Of a stretch of 64,000 nt of DNA, positions 26,372 to 36,297 are shown one piece after another (the stretch's first letter is position 1; every line of letters starts with the position of its first letter). The stretch is from Jejuia pallidilutea (GTDB lineage: Bacteria; Bacteroidota; Bacteroidia; Flavobacteriales; Flavobacteriaceae). The notes under the pieces are model-generated. The model saw nothing but the letters and a program-made list of their open reading frames with translations. It was not told where the DNA came from and searched no databases. Both the position numbers and the translations under genes were made by a program. The stretch is from positions 524,379 to 588,378 of the forward strand of contig NZ_PVEO01000002.1 of NCBI RefSeq assembly GCF_002973595.1. The letters run 5' to 3'.

Positions 26372-28477
26372 TTACTCTTCAATGGCTCTAACAATGGTAT
26401 AAACCCTATCCACATTCGGTTTGATCAGTTTCCCCAACCACAAACCATTGGCTTGTTTTTCAAATTCAAAATTGTTGGAGACTGGGGTTTTATTTTCTGT
26501 CCAAATTAATAACGGACCATCTTCAACCATTTGAATTTTCACAGATTTATCATCTATTTCCAATAATTCGAAAGTGGCTGCTGAAAGGTATTTATCGGGT
26601 CTACCAATGATAGACCAACCGTGTTGTATAGGGCTTAACAACAACAAACGTTCTTTTCTAGACCCCAATGTAAACTGATAATTGTCTTCAAGAATTTGGG
26701 CTGAACCTTTATAATAATCATAAAGTAAAATGCCTTCTTTTGGAACTTCCAACAGACCTTGATAAGGTTGTATCATGCCACCAGCCTGTGGATAATCCTT
26801 TAAAGAAACTTGGGTAGACACCTCGTTATCATCCTGATTCATATTCACAGCCATAATAGCAGCGGTTTTGTTTTTTAATGGTGCTATGACTCTGAAAGCC
26901 TTTCCATCAAAATAGGGGTCTTGCATTAAACTTTCGGGTAAGGGAACAGCTGGTGCTAGTGTTCCTAAAATCCGTCCATCGGCATAAGTTAATGGTTTTA
27001 AAACGGTATCATCTATATGCTCTGGCACATCTGAAAGGTAAATAGGTCCACCAGACATCGCTCTGGCTACGGCCATTAACTGTGCGGTTTCTTTAAAATT
27101 TGCAAAGAACATATCTTGATCTAGCCAATGCGTGTGCCCCAACCAAAAGGCATTGGCAAAATTTTGTACCAAGGTTAAATCCAATCGGTCTTTAGTGGTT
27201 TTATAATCTATACTTCCACGGATAATGGCACTATGCCTGTGATTAAACACATTAAAGTTTTGTTGGGCAATACAATTTAGCAACATCAAATCTTTTTCTT
27301 TGCAGTTTTCTTCTAAAGCGATGTTGTTGTAATGCACGCCTAATATTGCATTACTAGCTCCTGTGTTGTTTCGGAAATTATCTGATTGAAAATCGACTTT
27401 AATAATATCAAAACCATTGTCTGTAGTGTTTTTTGTCATTTCATGAAAAAACGCATTGGCTGATTCCTCTGAAATTTTTGGTGTTAAAATGGTTCTTTTA
27501 CCGCTAGGGTTGCGCTCTGCCAAATGCTCATTTAAACTTGGCATATTGTGCTCGGGTGATACTGCACCAAAATAGCCATTGAAATTTCGCCAAATACCCA
27601 TCCATTTTATTTTTTCATCTTTCTGACTGGTAATAGGCTCCCATCCGTTTGGAAACTTCTTTTTATCAACTCCAAAAGATAATAATTGGTTTTTTTTATG
27701 GTCTAAATACCCATCATCAATCAACATCCATCTAAAAGGAATTGTGCTTTCTTTCATGCCTTTTAAAGCATCCAAAATCACCTCCTCGTTAATCTTGTGC
27801 TTGTAATGTTCCCAAGAACACCAGCCCAAGTATTTGTAAGCCTCAGGATATTCTTTATCAGACCTCCAATTAATATTTTCCTTTACATTTTCGGTGTTCA
27901 TTGCTCCTTCCCAAGCCATTCTAGCAGCCTCATACGGACTCTTGGATTGCCCATAACTCATTAGAGGCACCGCTACATTTTCAGTATCTGTACCATAGGT
28001 AGCAACCGTTAAATAAGCTGTTTTATTACGAATGGAAAACGTATTTCCTATACGATTAGACACCAATGGCAAAAGCGCTAAATAATTACCATTTTCCTTT
28101 TGAAGCATCATAAAAGCCCCGAGGTTGATATGGCTGTCCATTCTTGGTTTTAGATGCTTGTAACTGTCCAATTCTGCAATATCATCAAACCAAAGCGGTT
28201 CAACACGATTACCAGCAGCCAATTTTTCTGAAAATGGACGGTAGTAAATGCCTTTTTTGTACTTTGGCAATTCTAATTTAATTTCAGAGATAATACCTAA
28301 AGAATCTGGTGTTAATTCTTGTTTCTGAACAGAAACTACCCCGTTCCCGCTAAAGGATGATACATCTAACGTTAGTGGAATTACCTCAAATGGCACATCT
28401 TGTTTTTTAACTTTGGCTTGTTCCGAACACGACAATATACAAGAGATTCCAACAATAAAAAGAAATACTTTTCGCAT
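26372..28477 (-). CDS. GH36-like (Sip1/raffinose synthase type) alpha-galactosidase, lipoprotein
   Basis: A 701-residue lipoprotein (ILSC, Cys17). An N-terminal beta-sandwich spans about 30-200, and the (beta/alpha)8 domain begins at YLGWCSWEHYKHKI. Expected catalytic residues of the Sip1/GH36 group are Asp362 in IIKVDFQ (nucleophile) and Asp424 in RGSIDY (acid/base). A C-terminal beta domain starts near 560. The group includes alpha-galactosidases and plant raffinose synthases; an alpha-galactosidase or related exo-activity is most likely here. It lies just downstream of the decayed sulfatase. Confidence 0.82.
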   Translation of the reverse strand: MRKVFLFIVGISCILSCSEQAKVKKQDVPFEVIPLTLDVSSFSGNGVVSVQKQELTPDSLGIISEIKLELPKYKKGIYYRPFSEKLAAGNRVEPLWFDDIAELDSYKHLKPRMDSHINLGAFMMLQKENGNYLALLPLVSNRIGNTFSIRNKTAYLTVATYGTDTENVAVPLMSYGQSKSPYEAARMAWEGAMNTENVKENINWRSDKEYPEAYKYLGWCSWEHYKHKINEEVILDALKGMKESTIPFRWMLIDDGYLDHKKNQLLSFGVDKKKFPNGWEPITSQKDEKIKWMGIWRNFNGYFGAVSPEHNMPSLNEHLAERNPSGKRTILTPKISEESANAFFHEMTKNTTDNGFDIIKVDFQSDNFRNNTGASNAILGVHYNNIALEENCKEKDLMLLNCIAQQNFNVFNHRHSAIIRGSIDYKTTKDRLDLTLVQNFANAFWLGHTHWLDQDMFFANFKETAQLMAVARAMSGGPIYLSDVPEHIDDTVLKPLTYADGRILGTLAPAVPLPESLMQDPYFDGKAFRVIAPLKNKTAAIMAVNMNQDDNEVSTQVSLKDYPQAGGMIQPYQGLLEVPKEGILLYDYYKGSAQILEDNYQFTLGSRKERLLLLSPIQHGWSIIGRPDKYLSAATFELLEIDDKSVKIQMVEDGPLLIWTENKTPVSNNFEFEKQANGLWLGKLIKPNVDRVYTIVRAIEE

Positions 28478-28519
28478 TATATAGTTTAGTTTGAATGGTT
28501 TTACTTTTGAAACTTTTAT

Positions 28520-28767
28520 TTAGCTAATTATTGGCTGGATTTGCTTCCACCCTTCCATATCTTCGTTTTCCTGAACAGCTCCTGGTGTACTTCGTCCATC
28601 AAGAATTATTTTTTTAAAGCGGCTTTTAATTCTGTGGCTTTTTCAGGAAATATATTTATTGGATTTCTGGTTTCGCCAATAATTAAAATTTTAGGTTTCG
28701 GTTGCTCAAAACTTGAAAAGGCAACCACTAAAATCCATAAAACAAACGCTATTCTAAAGTTTTTCAT
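28520..28767 (-). pseudogene. decayed sulfatase: signal peptide joined to the C-terminal tail, with frameshift
   Basis: The minus strand from ATG (28767) encodes a signal peptide (MKNFRIAFVLWILVVAFSSF), then KPKILIIG, where sulfatases carry KPNILII, and jumps straight to ETRNPINIFPEKATELKAAL, which looks like a sulfatase C-terminal tail. The frame stops at 28606. Shifting one base at a run of seven A restores the tail I-I-L-D-G-R-S-T-P-G-A-V-Q-E-N-E, ending at 28520; GRSTPGxxQ is a common arylsulfatase C-terminus. The whole active site is missing. It starts 4 bp after GH116 paralogue B, so it was once an operon gene of normal size. A real 53-residue secreted peptide is possible but less likely. 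Confidence 0.72.
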
Positions 28768-28771
28768 CCTA

Positions 28772-31312
28772 TTAAAAATCAATGATTAAACTTTCTCCTT
28801 TTGAAATATTTTTTGCTTTCAGTTTCTTTTTTCCAACATTTTGAAGCGTAAAACTTTTAAGCTCCAATTGCCCGAAAAGCACGTTTATTTTTGCCTGCCC
28901 TTTTTTTACTTCACAAGTGCCCCAACCACAACCATTGCTCCAAAAATAGGTGCCCGGTTTTGAGGTGAAACGCATCGACTTTTCAACTCCCGAATAGTGA
29001 AATTCTGTACTCGCTAAAACACCTGCCCAAGCCATCATACTTCTGGCATAATGATGCCCATATTCTGCTTCATTAAAGGGGTTTCGTTTTTTGCCATCAT
29101 AACGATTTCGGATATCTTGTATGGTTCTCAATGCTTTTTCCGTCTGTCCTTCATACATCATGGCAACTGCCGCTGTGTGCTCAAAACCGGTCATCACCTC
29201 GGTAAAATAAGGGAATGGTTGTTTGGGTCTGTCCTTGGGATAGTGAGCCATCAACAAAGCCGATTCATTTCCGTAGGCATAAGAGCGCATAAAATTGGGG
29301 TGCTTCATTAAATTTTTGCGGTAGTTGTATTTTAAAATAGATTCGTTGGTCTTTTTGATATTGTCTTTATTTACCAAATAGCCCAAATCTAAAATATGAG
29401 CCATAACTTGCCCTACCAACTGGTCGACTAAAACACCTTCACCCAATTGATACTGCGGATCGTTGGGCACAAGTCTTCTTTTTACACGGATGAGTCCTTT
29501 TGCAATACTATCCAAATGTTTTGGTGGCACAATTTCTTGAATGTAGTATTCGCCATTGAACAAATTTTCATCCATATATTTCGAACCGTTTTCATATAAT
29601 GAGCGACATGTTTTTACGAATTTTTTATCTCCCAAGTAGCTTGCCATTTCTTCGGTAGCACGTAAAGCTCCCAAATACCATAAGCCCATTTGAGGATTTG
29701 GGCCGTAATATTCTACATCCATGGTATTGTGTTGAGAGCCTTCCATAACGCCATCTTTATCGGGGTCCCAACCTTTAGGAATCCAACAGAATTCCAATGC
29801 TTTTTTTACATTTTTCCAGTTCTTTTTTAAGAAATCATCATCACCTGAAAGTTGCCATTCGCGATAATACTTCATAATACTTCCCATTTGTCCGTCGGCG
29901 GCGGCCAAACCAAAACTTGTGGCCTTAGTTTCCAATGGTAAATGAATACGGTAGCTCATCAATCCGTTTTCATCAGTAGCAAAACCAAATTCTACTTCGC
30001 GCATATTTTGGGCGATATCGCCAAACAAAAACGGAATGGTTTGTTCGTAATTCCAAACATGTGTACATGTTCCCGTGCCGCTGCCATCGTTATCCTTGAT
30101 GCCTTCCCAACCCAAGTAGTATCCTGATTTGGTTTTAAAAGCCAATTGCGTCCTAAAATGCGCCAAATTAAATAAAGCGGCTTCTTTTACAATTTCTGAG
30201 ATATCACTACCAATAAACGCCTCTACAAAAGATTGGGATTGTTGTTCCAATTCTGGAATTCTTTTGACATGTTTCTGCGCCACTTCCCATGAATCGGCAT
30301 ATTGTGTAGCATAGTAATTGCCCACATTAGCCTTTTGATTACCCCAGGCTGGACGATTAGGAAAATGCCAAGTGATAAAAAAACGAATATCCTTTTCTTC
30401 GTTAGGAGCCAAAGTGGTTTTTACAGCTAACGAGCCCATGTTATTTTTTTGGTTAGAGGTTCTTTCTTCTAATAAACCATCATCTGTATAATCATCCCAA
30501 AACTCCAAAGTACTGTTCCCCCAGTCACCAGGTTCCCATGCCGTTCGATAAGATATTTCGCCTTCGCTGTTTGTGGTTAGGCTAAACGTACCATATTGAT
30601 AGCTTTCTTTTTCAACTTCTTCACCGGCCGTAAAGTGGATGCCTTTCAAACCATTTTCTTCCTTATAGGTGTTGATGTTTTGATAAGGTTTTCCTTCTTT
30701 TCCATCATATCCTATAAAATTAGGAATGTTTCCCGCTAAAGAAATCGTCACGGGTTTATCGCTCGTGTTTTTCACCTTGTAACTTAAAATAGCCATAGGC
30801 AAACTACTATCTGCTGTGTTCCCCGGAATTAAGGGGTTGAAGGCTCCAACAGTTACTGTTACAGGCAAATTTTCATCGCTTAACAAGACTTGTCCAAATG
30901 GATATGCGGTTTGAAAAGTAGCCTTATTAAAACGAGGTAAACCGTGATTGGGAGCCTTAGAACCATAAAACCCTTCGTCGTATTTAATAGGCACAGGACC
31001 TTCCAATAAAAGTGCTTGGGCTTCTTTGTTTTCTTCTCTTAAATAAATTGAGAAAAATGGTGCTCGATTGATAACTTCTACACCGGTATACAACGGATTA
31101 AAACCTTTGGCAGGGCGACTCATAATTTCCCAATCTTCCAAAGCGCCTCTTCCTGTTAACGAGATGGTTCCTGTTCCTATGCCTCCAACAGGCATAGCAA
31201 TGCGGTCGGTATGGTATTGGTCGTAGCTTTTTAGTACGGGCCAATCTGTGTTTTGCGCTAGTATGCTACTCGAAAAGAGTAAAATCAATAATCTTAATTT
31301 ATCTAGTTTCAT
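28772..31312 (-). CDS. GH116 family glycosidase, paralogue B
   Basis: An 846-residue secreted enzyme with a signal peptide to about residue 20. The N-terminal domain motif is PVGGIGTGTISLTGRGALED. The catalytic pair is Glu423 in THVWNYE and Asp532 in HNTMDVEYYG, as in paralogue A, and long stretches of the two are near identical (for example DPDKDGVMEGSQHNTMDVEY here). It differs where A carries FGSC before THVW (here DGSGTGTC) and in the insert following EEGQKW. This suggests duplication and divergence for different linkages. It is 13 bp downstream of sulfatase S7 and directly upstream of the decayed sulfatase. Confidence 0.93.
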   Translation of the reverse strand: MKLDKLRLLILLFSSSILAQNTDWPVLKSYDQYHTDRIAMPVGGIGTGTISLTGRGALEDWEIMSRPAKGFNPLYTGVEVINRAPFFSIYLREENKEAQALLLEGPVPIKYDEGFYGSKAPNHGLPRFNKATFQTAYPFGQVLLSDENLPVTVTVGAFNPLIPGNTADSSLPMAILSYKVKNTSDKPVTISLAGNIPNFIGYDGKEGKPYQNINTYKEENGLKGIHFTAGEEVEKESYQYGTFSLTTNSEGEISYRTAWEPGDWGNSTLEFWDDYTDDGLLEERTSNQKNNMGSLAVKTTLAPNEEKDIRFFITWHFPNRPAWGNQKANVGNYYATQYADSWEVAQKHVKRIPELEQQSQSFVEAFIGSDISEIVKEAALFNLAHFRTQLAFKTKSGYYLGWEGIKDNDGSGTGTCTHVWNYEQTIPFLFGDIAQNMREVEFGFATDENGLMSYRIHLPLETKATSFGLAAADGQMGSIMKYYREWQLSGDDDFLKKNWKNVKKALEFCWIPKGWDPDKDGVMEGSQHNTMDVEYYGPNPQMGLWYLGALRATEEMASYLGDKKFVKTCRSLYENGSKYMDENLFNGEYYIQEIVPPKHLDSIAKGLIRVKRRLVPNDPQYQLGEGVLVDQLVGQVMAHILDLGYLVNKDNIKKTNESILKYNYRKNLMKHPNFMRSYAYGNESALLMAHYPKDRPKQPFPYFTEVMTGFEHTAAVAMMYEGQTEKALRTIQDIRNRYDGKKRNPFNEAEYGHHYARSMMAWAGVLASTEFHYSGVEKSMRFTSKPGTYFWSNGCGWGTCEVKKGQAKINVLFGQLELKSFTLQNVGKKKLKAKNISKGESLIIDF

Positions 31313-31325
31313 TTAGTTATATTTT

Positions 31326-32741
31326 TTAACGGATACTTAGTGGTTTGGGATTTTCAACATGCCCTACAGGACGAGCATTTTTGGTTACTTCAGTATCAAA
31401 ATCTAGCATGGCTTTTTTAAGTTGTGAAACGATTTCAGGGTATTGTTCGATAAGATTTACTTCCTCAGAAATATCATTCTTTAAATTATAAAGGGCTTCT
31501 TCTTCATTTATGATTCGAAGTTTCCAATCTTTCCACCTTACAGCTTCTAAAGTCCCCCAATGTGAATAAAAAAAATATTCATGGGGACTTTCGGCTTCAT
31601 TCATAAGTACCGGTATGATATTTTTTCCATCAATAATACGGTCTGTTGGCGCTTCTGTCTCCATCAAATTTGCAAAAGTTGGTAGTATATCCATGGCGGT
31701 TAAAAGCTCATCAATTTCAGTACCCGCCTTAATTTTTCCAGGCCACCTAACTACGGTTGGCACACGCATACCTCCTTCTAAGGTTTGCCCTTTATGACCT
31801 CTCAATGGCTTTGTTGAACCTCTTCTGTTTGCAGATCCATTATCACTAGTAAATAAGACAATAGTATTTTCATCAAGACCTTGTGCTTTTAGAGTTTTAA
31901 GAATTTGACCAACCGACCAGTCGATCTCATATATCGCGGTAGAATATAAATTAGCGTCGGCCGAAACCCCGCTTTCCAAAATTTTCTGGTACTCTTTCTT
32001 AATTTCTTTTGATGCTGCCAGTGGTCCGTGAGGTATAGGATGCGGTACATACAAAAAGAAGTTTTCATCTTTATGGTCTTTAATAAATTTAACTGCTCGT
32101 TCGGTAACCCGCCGTGTGAGGTAGTCGGGGTCGGGATCCATTTCAATAACTTCTTCACCTTCTAAAAAAGGTAGCGACGGAAACTTAAAGAATTCTTGTC
32201 GTCGGTGTGTGGGTGCAATATCGTGGCTGTACGGCAATCCATAAAACTCATCGAAACCTTGTTTGGTAGGTAAAAATTCAGGTTGGTCTCCCAAATGCCA
32301 TTTTCCGAAAATGCCTGTTTTATAGCCTGCAGATTTTGCCACTTCGGCAATGGTAATTTCATCAGGATTTAGTCCATTGCCATCACCCGCTAAACAAACA
32401 GGGAACCTTTTGCCATCGGGAACATTGGGTAAATCTATAACTAAACTCGAAGGCGGCTCCATACCAACCCGTCGTGGGTAACATCCCGTCATAAGTGCAG
32501 CTCGTGACGGCGTACACAATGGCGCCGCAACGTAAAAGCTTGTTAGTTTTGCACCTTCTTCTGCCATTTTATCAATATGAGGTGTATGAACATGTTCGCC
32601 TCCAAAACAGCTTAAATCGCCATAACCCTGATCATCGGTAAAGATGATAACTAAATTAGGACGTTCCGTTTTTTTGTTATTTTGAGAAACGATGCAAGAG
32701 CTAACCAAAAAAAAGCAACCCAATATGAACAGTAACCTCAT
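31326..32741 (-). CDS. S1-type sulfatase, lipoprotein (paralogue of the one at 36298)
   Basis: A 471-residue sulfatase with lipobox LVSSC (Cys16). The metal motif is IIFTDDQGYGDLSCFGG; the formylglycine site is CTPSR (Cys76), followed by AALMTGCYP. GKWHLGDQPEFLPTKQGFDE and TSDNGSA are present, and DPDPDYLTRRVTERAVKF marks the subfamily. It shares most of this with the sulfatase at 36298 (same GKWHLGDQPEF region and PYSHDI segment), so both come from one duplication. The C-terminus ends ARPVGHVENPKPLSIR. Spacing is 13 bp to GH116 B and 15 bp to S8. Substrate unknown. Confidence 0.93.
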   Translation of the reverse strand: MRLLFILGCFFLVSSCIVSQNNKKTERPNLVIIFTDDQGYGDLSCFGGEHVHTPHIDKMAEEGAKLTSFYVAAPLCTPSRAALMTGCYPRRVGMEPPSSLVIDLPNVPDGKRFPVCLAGDGNGLNPDEITIAEVAKSAGYKTGIFGKWHLGDQPEFLPTKQGFDEFYGLPYSHDIAPTHRRQEFFKFPSLPFLEGEEVIEMDPDPDYLTRRVTERAVKFIKDHKDENFFLYVPHPIPHGPLAASKEIKKEYQKILESGVSADANLYSTAIYEIDWSVGQILKTLKAQGLDENTIVLFTSDNGSANRRGSTKPLRGHKGQTLEGGMRVPTVVRWPGKIKAGTEIDELLTAMDILPTFANLMETEAPTDRIIDGKNIIPVLMNEAESPHEYFFYSHWGTLEAVRWKDWKLRIINEEEALYNLKNDISEEVNLIEQYPEIVSQLKKAMLDFDTEVTKNARPVGHVENPKPLSIR

Positions 32742-32756
32742 AATGTTATTCTATAA

Positions 32757-34382
32757 TTAATTAACCTTTAAATCATTTGATTTCACTTCACTGCCCCACC
32801 AATCATCGTTAGGTTGCCAATCTGGACTTAGCATTTGTTTTCTTTGTTTTTCAAGTCGCGGCATGAGTTTGGTTCTATGGCTTTCCAATCGTTTTCTTCG
32901 AGCTTCTTTATCCCATTCGGGGTCTTCGGTGGCGTATTCGGTATTCATAGATTTCAACCAATCCATCAATTGTGTGTGCAAGTTTTCCGCTAACTCATTG
33001 TTTTCTTTAGATACATCATTGCTTTCCTTCAAATCTGAATTTAAATCATACAATTCTATGTGATTATCTTCCCAATAATGAATGAGTTTCCAATTATCCT
33101 TTCGAATGATAGATACCGGTTCGCCTCCTTGATTTCCATAATGCGGATAATGCCAAAACAACGGTCTGTCATCAATTCTCTCTCCATTTAGAAGTGGCTT
33201 TAAACTAACCCCATCGGCATGCGCTTCGGGTTTTAAAGGAATATTTGCCAAATCCAACAAGGTTGGGTATAAATCTGCTCCAGAAACAGGTTTATCAATT
33301 CTATTGCCTTGTGCCTCCATCCAAGGCACATAGATAAAATACGGTACACGTAAACCACCTTCCCATTGGTAACCTTTTCCGCCTCTTAACATTAATTGAT
33401 TGGTAGAAAAGTTATCCCCAGAGGTTACCCCTCCATTATCGGATGTAAACACTACAATAGTGTTTTTATCCAAACCATTATCTTTTAATGTTTGAAGCAC
33501 ACTACCAATGGCTTCATCTACCTGTTCAATCAATCCAGCATAAACTGGGTTGTCCTGATATTTTCGTGCAGGTAAAATGCGTTCCATTTCGAAACCTTTT
33601 TCAGCAATGCCCATTTGTTCTGCCTTATCTCTGTACTTTTCCCATTTTTCTTTTGTGGTTTGAATAGGGGAATGCACTGCATAAAAAGATAAATAAGCCA
33701 AAAATGTGGTGTCCTTATTTTTCTCAATGAATTTTGAAGTTTCTTTCGCCAATTTCATTGAAAACGACATGCCCTTTTCGTCTTCATGGTCTTCCATTTG
33801 AGGATTGTTAAACGGTGAAAAATACCCCCCACTGTAAGGCCCACCACGTTCATAGCCCGCTATATTAATATCGAAACCATGATCGGTGGGCAAAGATTTA
33901 TCTGCTGCGCTTCCTAAATGCCATTTTCCAGCAAAAAAGGTTCTATAACCGTTTTCCTTTAATGCTTCTGGAAGTGTAACGTCATCATGACTTAAATGAT
34001 GCTTGTACTCTGGTGGCAATAATTTGGTATGCCTGTTCTTTTCTTTCCATTCCAATCCCGATGGGGCTCCGTCGAATTGTGTCAACCCATGTCTGGCCGT
34101 AAACTGTCCATTGAGTAAACTAGCTCGCGACGGACTACAAACGGCACAAGTGGCGTAACCATTGGTAAAAATGTTTCCCGATTTCGCAATCGCATCAATG
34201 TTTGGAGTTTCATAAAATTTACTACCCATCACGCTTAAATCGGCGTAACCCAAATCGTCAACCACAATAAACAGGATGTTTGGTTTGGCCGTTTTAGTTA
34301 TTTCTTGGGTTTTGGTTTTACAAGAACTTAATACCGCTAAAATTGTGCTTATGTATATTATTTTTTTCATTGGAATTTTCAT
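32757..34382 (-). CDS. S1-type sulfatase, lipoprotein
   Basis: A 541-residue sulfatase with lipobox VLSSC (Cys21). The metal motif is FIVVDDLGYADLSVMG; the formylglycine motif is CSPSR (Cys82), followed by ASLLNG, where Asn replaces the usual Thr. GKWHLGSAADKSLPTDHGFD and TSDNGGVTSG complete the site. The long C-terminal extension (EARRKRLESHRTKLMPRLEK) is basic and probably helical. Its overall layout, including SVMGSKFYETPNID, matches the terminal sulfatase at 9551 (GFMGSNWFETPNLD), suggesting one subfamily. The gene lies 3 bp after GH97 on the same transcript. Confidence 0.92.
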   Translation of the reverse strand: MKIPMKKIIYISTILAVLSSCKTKTQEITKTAKPNILFIVVDDLGYADLSVMGSKFYETPNIDAIAKSGNIFTNGYATCAVCSPSRASLLNGQFTARHGLTQFDGAPSGLEWKEKNRHTKLLPPEYKHHLSHDDVTLPEALKENGYRTFFAGKWHLGSAADKSLPTDHGFDINIAGYERGGPYSGGYFSPFNNPQMEDHEDEKGMSFSMKLAKETSKFIEKNKDTTFLAYLSFYAVHSPIQTTKEKWEKYRDKAEQMGIAEKGFEMERILPARKYQDNPVYAGLIEQVDEAIGSVLQTLKDNGLDKNTIVVFTSDNGGVTSGDNFSTNQLMLRGGKGYQWEGGLRVPYFIYVPWMEAQGNRIDKPVSGADLYPTLLDLANIPLKPEAHADGVSLKPLLNGERIDDRPLFWHYPHYGNQGGEPVSIIRKDNWKLIHYWEDNHIELYDLNSDLKESNDVSKENNELAENLHTQLMDWLKSMNTEYATEDPEWDKEARRKRLESHRTKLMPRLEKQRKQMLSPDWQPNDDWWGSEVKSNDLKVN

Positions 34383-34385
34383 TTT

Positions 34386-36281
34386 TTATTCTGGTCTTAT
34401 CCACATACAATGACCACCACCGGCTACCATTTTAGCTTTTACTATATCGCCCTTTTTTGCTGTACCGATTCTTACTTGATATGCTTCAGGGTTCGATTTG
34501 CTGTTGGTAACTTCGGTATCTTCGTAATAGGTAATAATGTAATTTTTGTCGTCTTCAAGAAAATCCAAATTGATATCCAAGGTTCCGCCATCGTTGTGCA
34601 CCGACCCAATAAACCATTGGTCGCCGTAGCGTCTTGCTGTAGAAATATAGCCATCCATTTTGGCATGCAATATTTTAGTTTCATCCCATTTTCCAACGGG
34701 CATTTCTTGAATAAATTCAAATAAATCCTGCTTTTCGGTATAAGCTTCAGGGGCATCTGGAATACAAACCAAGCCACTAAATATAATCAAGGTTCTGGCA
34801 GCTTCTGCGGCAACCGTGGTATGTAATGAATTAAGCTTTTTGGGTCCTTTCTCTCTTTCCCCGGCGTTTACACTGGAAATATCGAAAATACCATTATTCA
34901 TATCCAACGGTCCTTGAAGGGCGTTAATCAATGCCATTCTAATGAAGGTTTTTTGGGTAAACGCTCTTCTGGAATCTTGTTGTGCATGGCAAAATTCTCG
35001 TGTAATGGCATTAGGATAGGTTCTGGTTACTCCTGTAAATGGCACGGGACCATCATGAAAATCAATCAACAAATTGCTTTTGGCGCTCATTTGAATAGCG
35101 TTTCTAGTAAAAGGTACATTTGAACCCATAAAACCATATTTAATCCCTTTCATCCCTAAAGATTGGTAATATGGAAACAAAGCTTCGTCGCCATAATCGC
35201 CCTGACGCCTGTCGTAATATAAAATCAGTTCTACTCCTTTTTCTTCAGCATAGGCCGCTACTTTGTCTAAATCCAATTTTTCAGACATGGTCATTTTTCC
35301 TGGTTCTACCTTGGTGTACCAAGCATCATCAATTAGGAAGTATTCAATATCATTTTCGGCTGCAAAATCTATAAATCGGAAATAGCTTTCGTTGTCTATA
35401 CCGTACGTAAATCCATCTTCAGTGGTAAAACCATGTACTCGCCAATCCCAAAGGGTTTTTCCTGGTTTAATCCAAGAAGCATCTTGAATTTGGTTGGGTG
35501 CCGCCACATTTAAAGGTACTGTATTGGTTAACAAGTCACCTATTTGGTCTTCCAAAAGAATAAGGCGCCAAGGCGTGATCAAACGTTTCTCCTCGGATTT
35601 AAACGGGTTGTTTGCAACCAGTTTTTTCTTCTGTTCGTCATAATTGAATTTAATGACATCAAACCCCGGAGCACTAATTAAATCGGACTCCAAAAGCGAT
35701 AAAAACTTATGTTCTTTATGCTCGACTACCAAAGGCATTTTAATTTTATGCTTTTTACCATCGGCTTTAGCCTGTCCTAAATCAGCTATGGCGATAGGAC
35801 CATAAGGCTGCCCTTCGCCTGCGGGAGAGTACACGCCACTGGAATGCGGCATACCGTATTCCACGAAGAATGCTGCGTTATTTTCTGGTGTAATCCCTTC
35901 TGCCTTAAAGCGAAAAGCAACTCCACCGTTATATGCCCTTACTAGAAGTGTTGCTGGTGTGCCCTCATAATCCAACGATACTTCCAATTCTTTGTAATGG
36001 TCTTGAATTTCACTAAACTGTCCCCATACGGGATTCCAAGTGGTATTCACTTCTTGTACCTTGCTTTCCAAAACTTCCACTTTTACATTTTGAAGAATCG
36101 AAATTTCAGAGTTTAAAACCATCGCCATTTCACCATCATAAAGGTTATATTTTAATTGGTTTTCCTCGTTGTTCAATACAATCTTAATTTTTTCGTCTGG
36201 TGAAGTGACTTCCAGATTTTTGGATGGCTTGCAACCGAACAAGCTTAGAACAAAAATTAGTGTGAATACGGTATGCTTCAT
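34386..36281 (-). CDS. GH97 family glycosidase, lipoprotein
   Basis: A 631-residue enzyme when started at 36281, the Met that opens a lipoprotein signal (VLSLFGC, Cys17). A longer reading frame from 36401 runs into the upstream gene and has no signal peptide. The N-terminal beta-sandwich covers about 20-265. The (beta/alpha)8 domain follows, with DDAWY near 320 and KGIKYGFMGSN near 378-388. The retaining Asp of GH97 alpha-galactosidases (KVDF) appears here as Gly383, as in the inverting alpha-glucosidase branch. The region TREFCHAQQDSRRAF (from 427) belongs to a subgroup whose specificity I do not know. It acts on alpha-linked hexose, or something related. Confidence 0.88.
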   Translation of the reverse strand: MKHTVFTLIFVLSLFGCKPSKNLEVTSPDEKIKIVLNNEENQLKYNLYDGEMAMVLNSEISILQNVKVEVLESKVQEVNTTWNPVWGQFSEIQDHYKELEVSLDYEGTPATLLVRAYNGGVAFRFKAEGITPENNAAFFVEYGMPHSSGVYSPAGEGQPYGPIAIADLGQAKADGKKHKIKMPLVVEHKEHKFLSLLESDLISAPGFDVIKFNYDEQKKKLVANNPFKSEEKRLITPWRLILLEDQIGDLLTNTVPLNVAAPNQIQDASWIKPGKTLWDWRVHGFTTEDGFTYGIDNESYFRFIDFAAENDIEYFLIDDAWYTKVEPGKMTMSEKLDLDKVAAYAEEKGVELILYYDRRQGDYGDEALFPYYQSLGMKGIKYGFMGSNVPFTRNAIQMSAKSNLLIDFHDGPVPFTGVTRTYPNAITREFCHAQQDSRRAFTQKTFIRMALINALQGPLDMNNGIFDISSVNAGEREKGPKKLNSLHTTVAAEAARTLIIFSGLVCIPDAPEAYTEKQDLFEFIQEMPVGKWDETKILHAKMDGYISTARRYGDQWFIGSVHNDGGTLDINLDFLEDDKNYIITYYEDTEVTNSKSNPEAYQVRIGTAKKGDIVKAKMVAGGGHCMWIRPE

Positions 36282-36297
36282 TTTTTTAAGTTTAATT

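Noticed and set aside
28541..28789. 82-residue plus-strand frame over the decayed sulfatase
   Set aside because: The opposite strand carries a signal peptide and sulfatase tail in the direction of the operon, which explains the region better.
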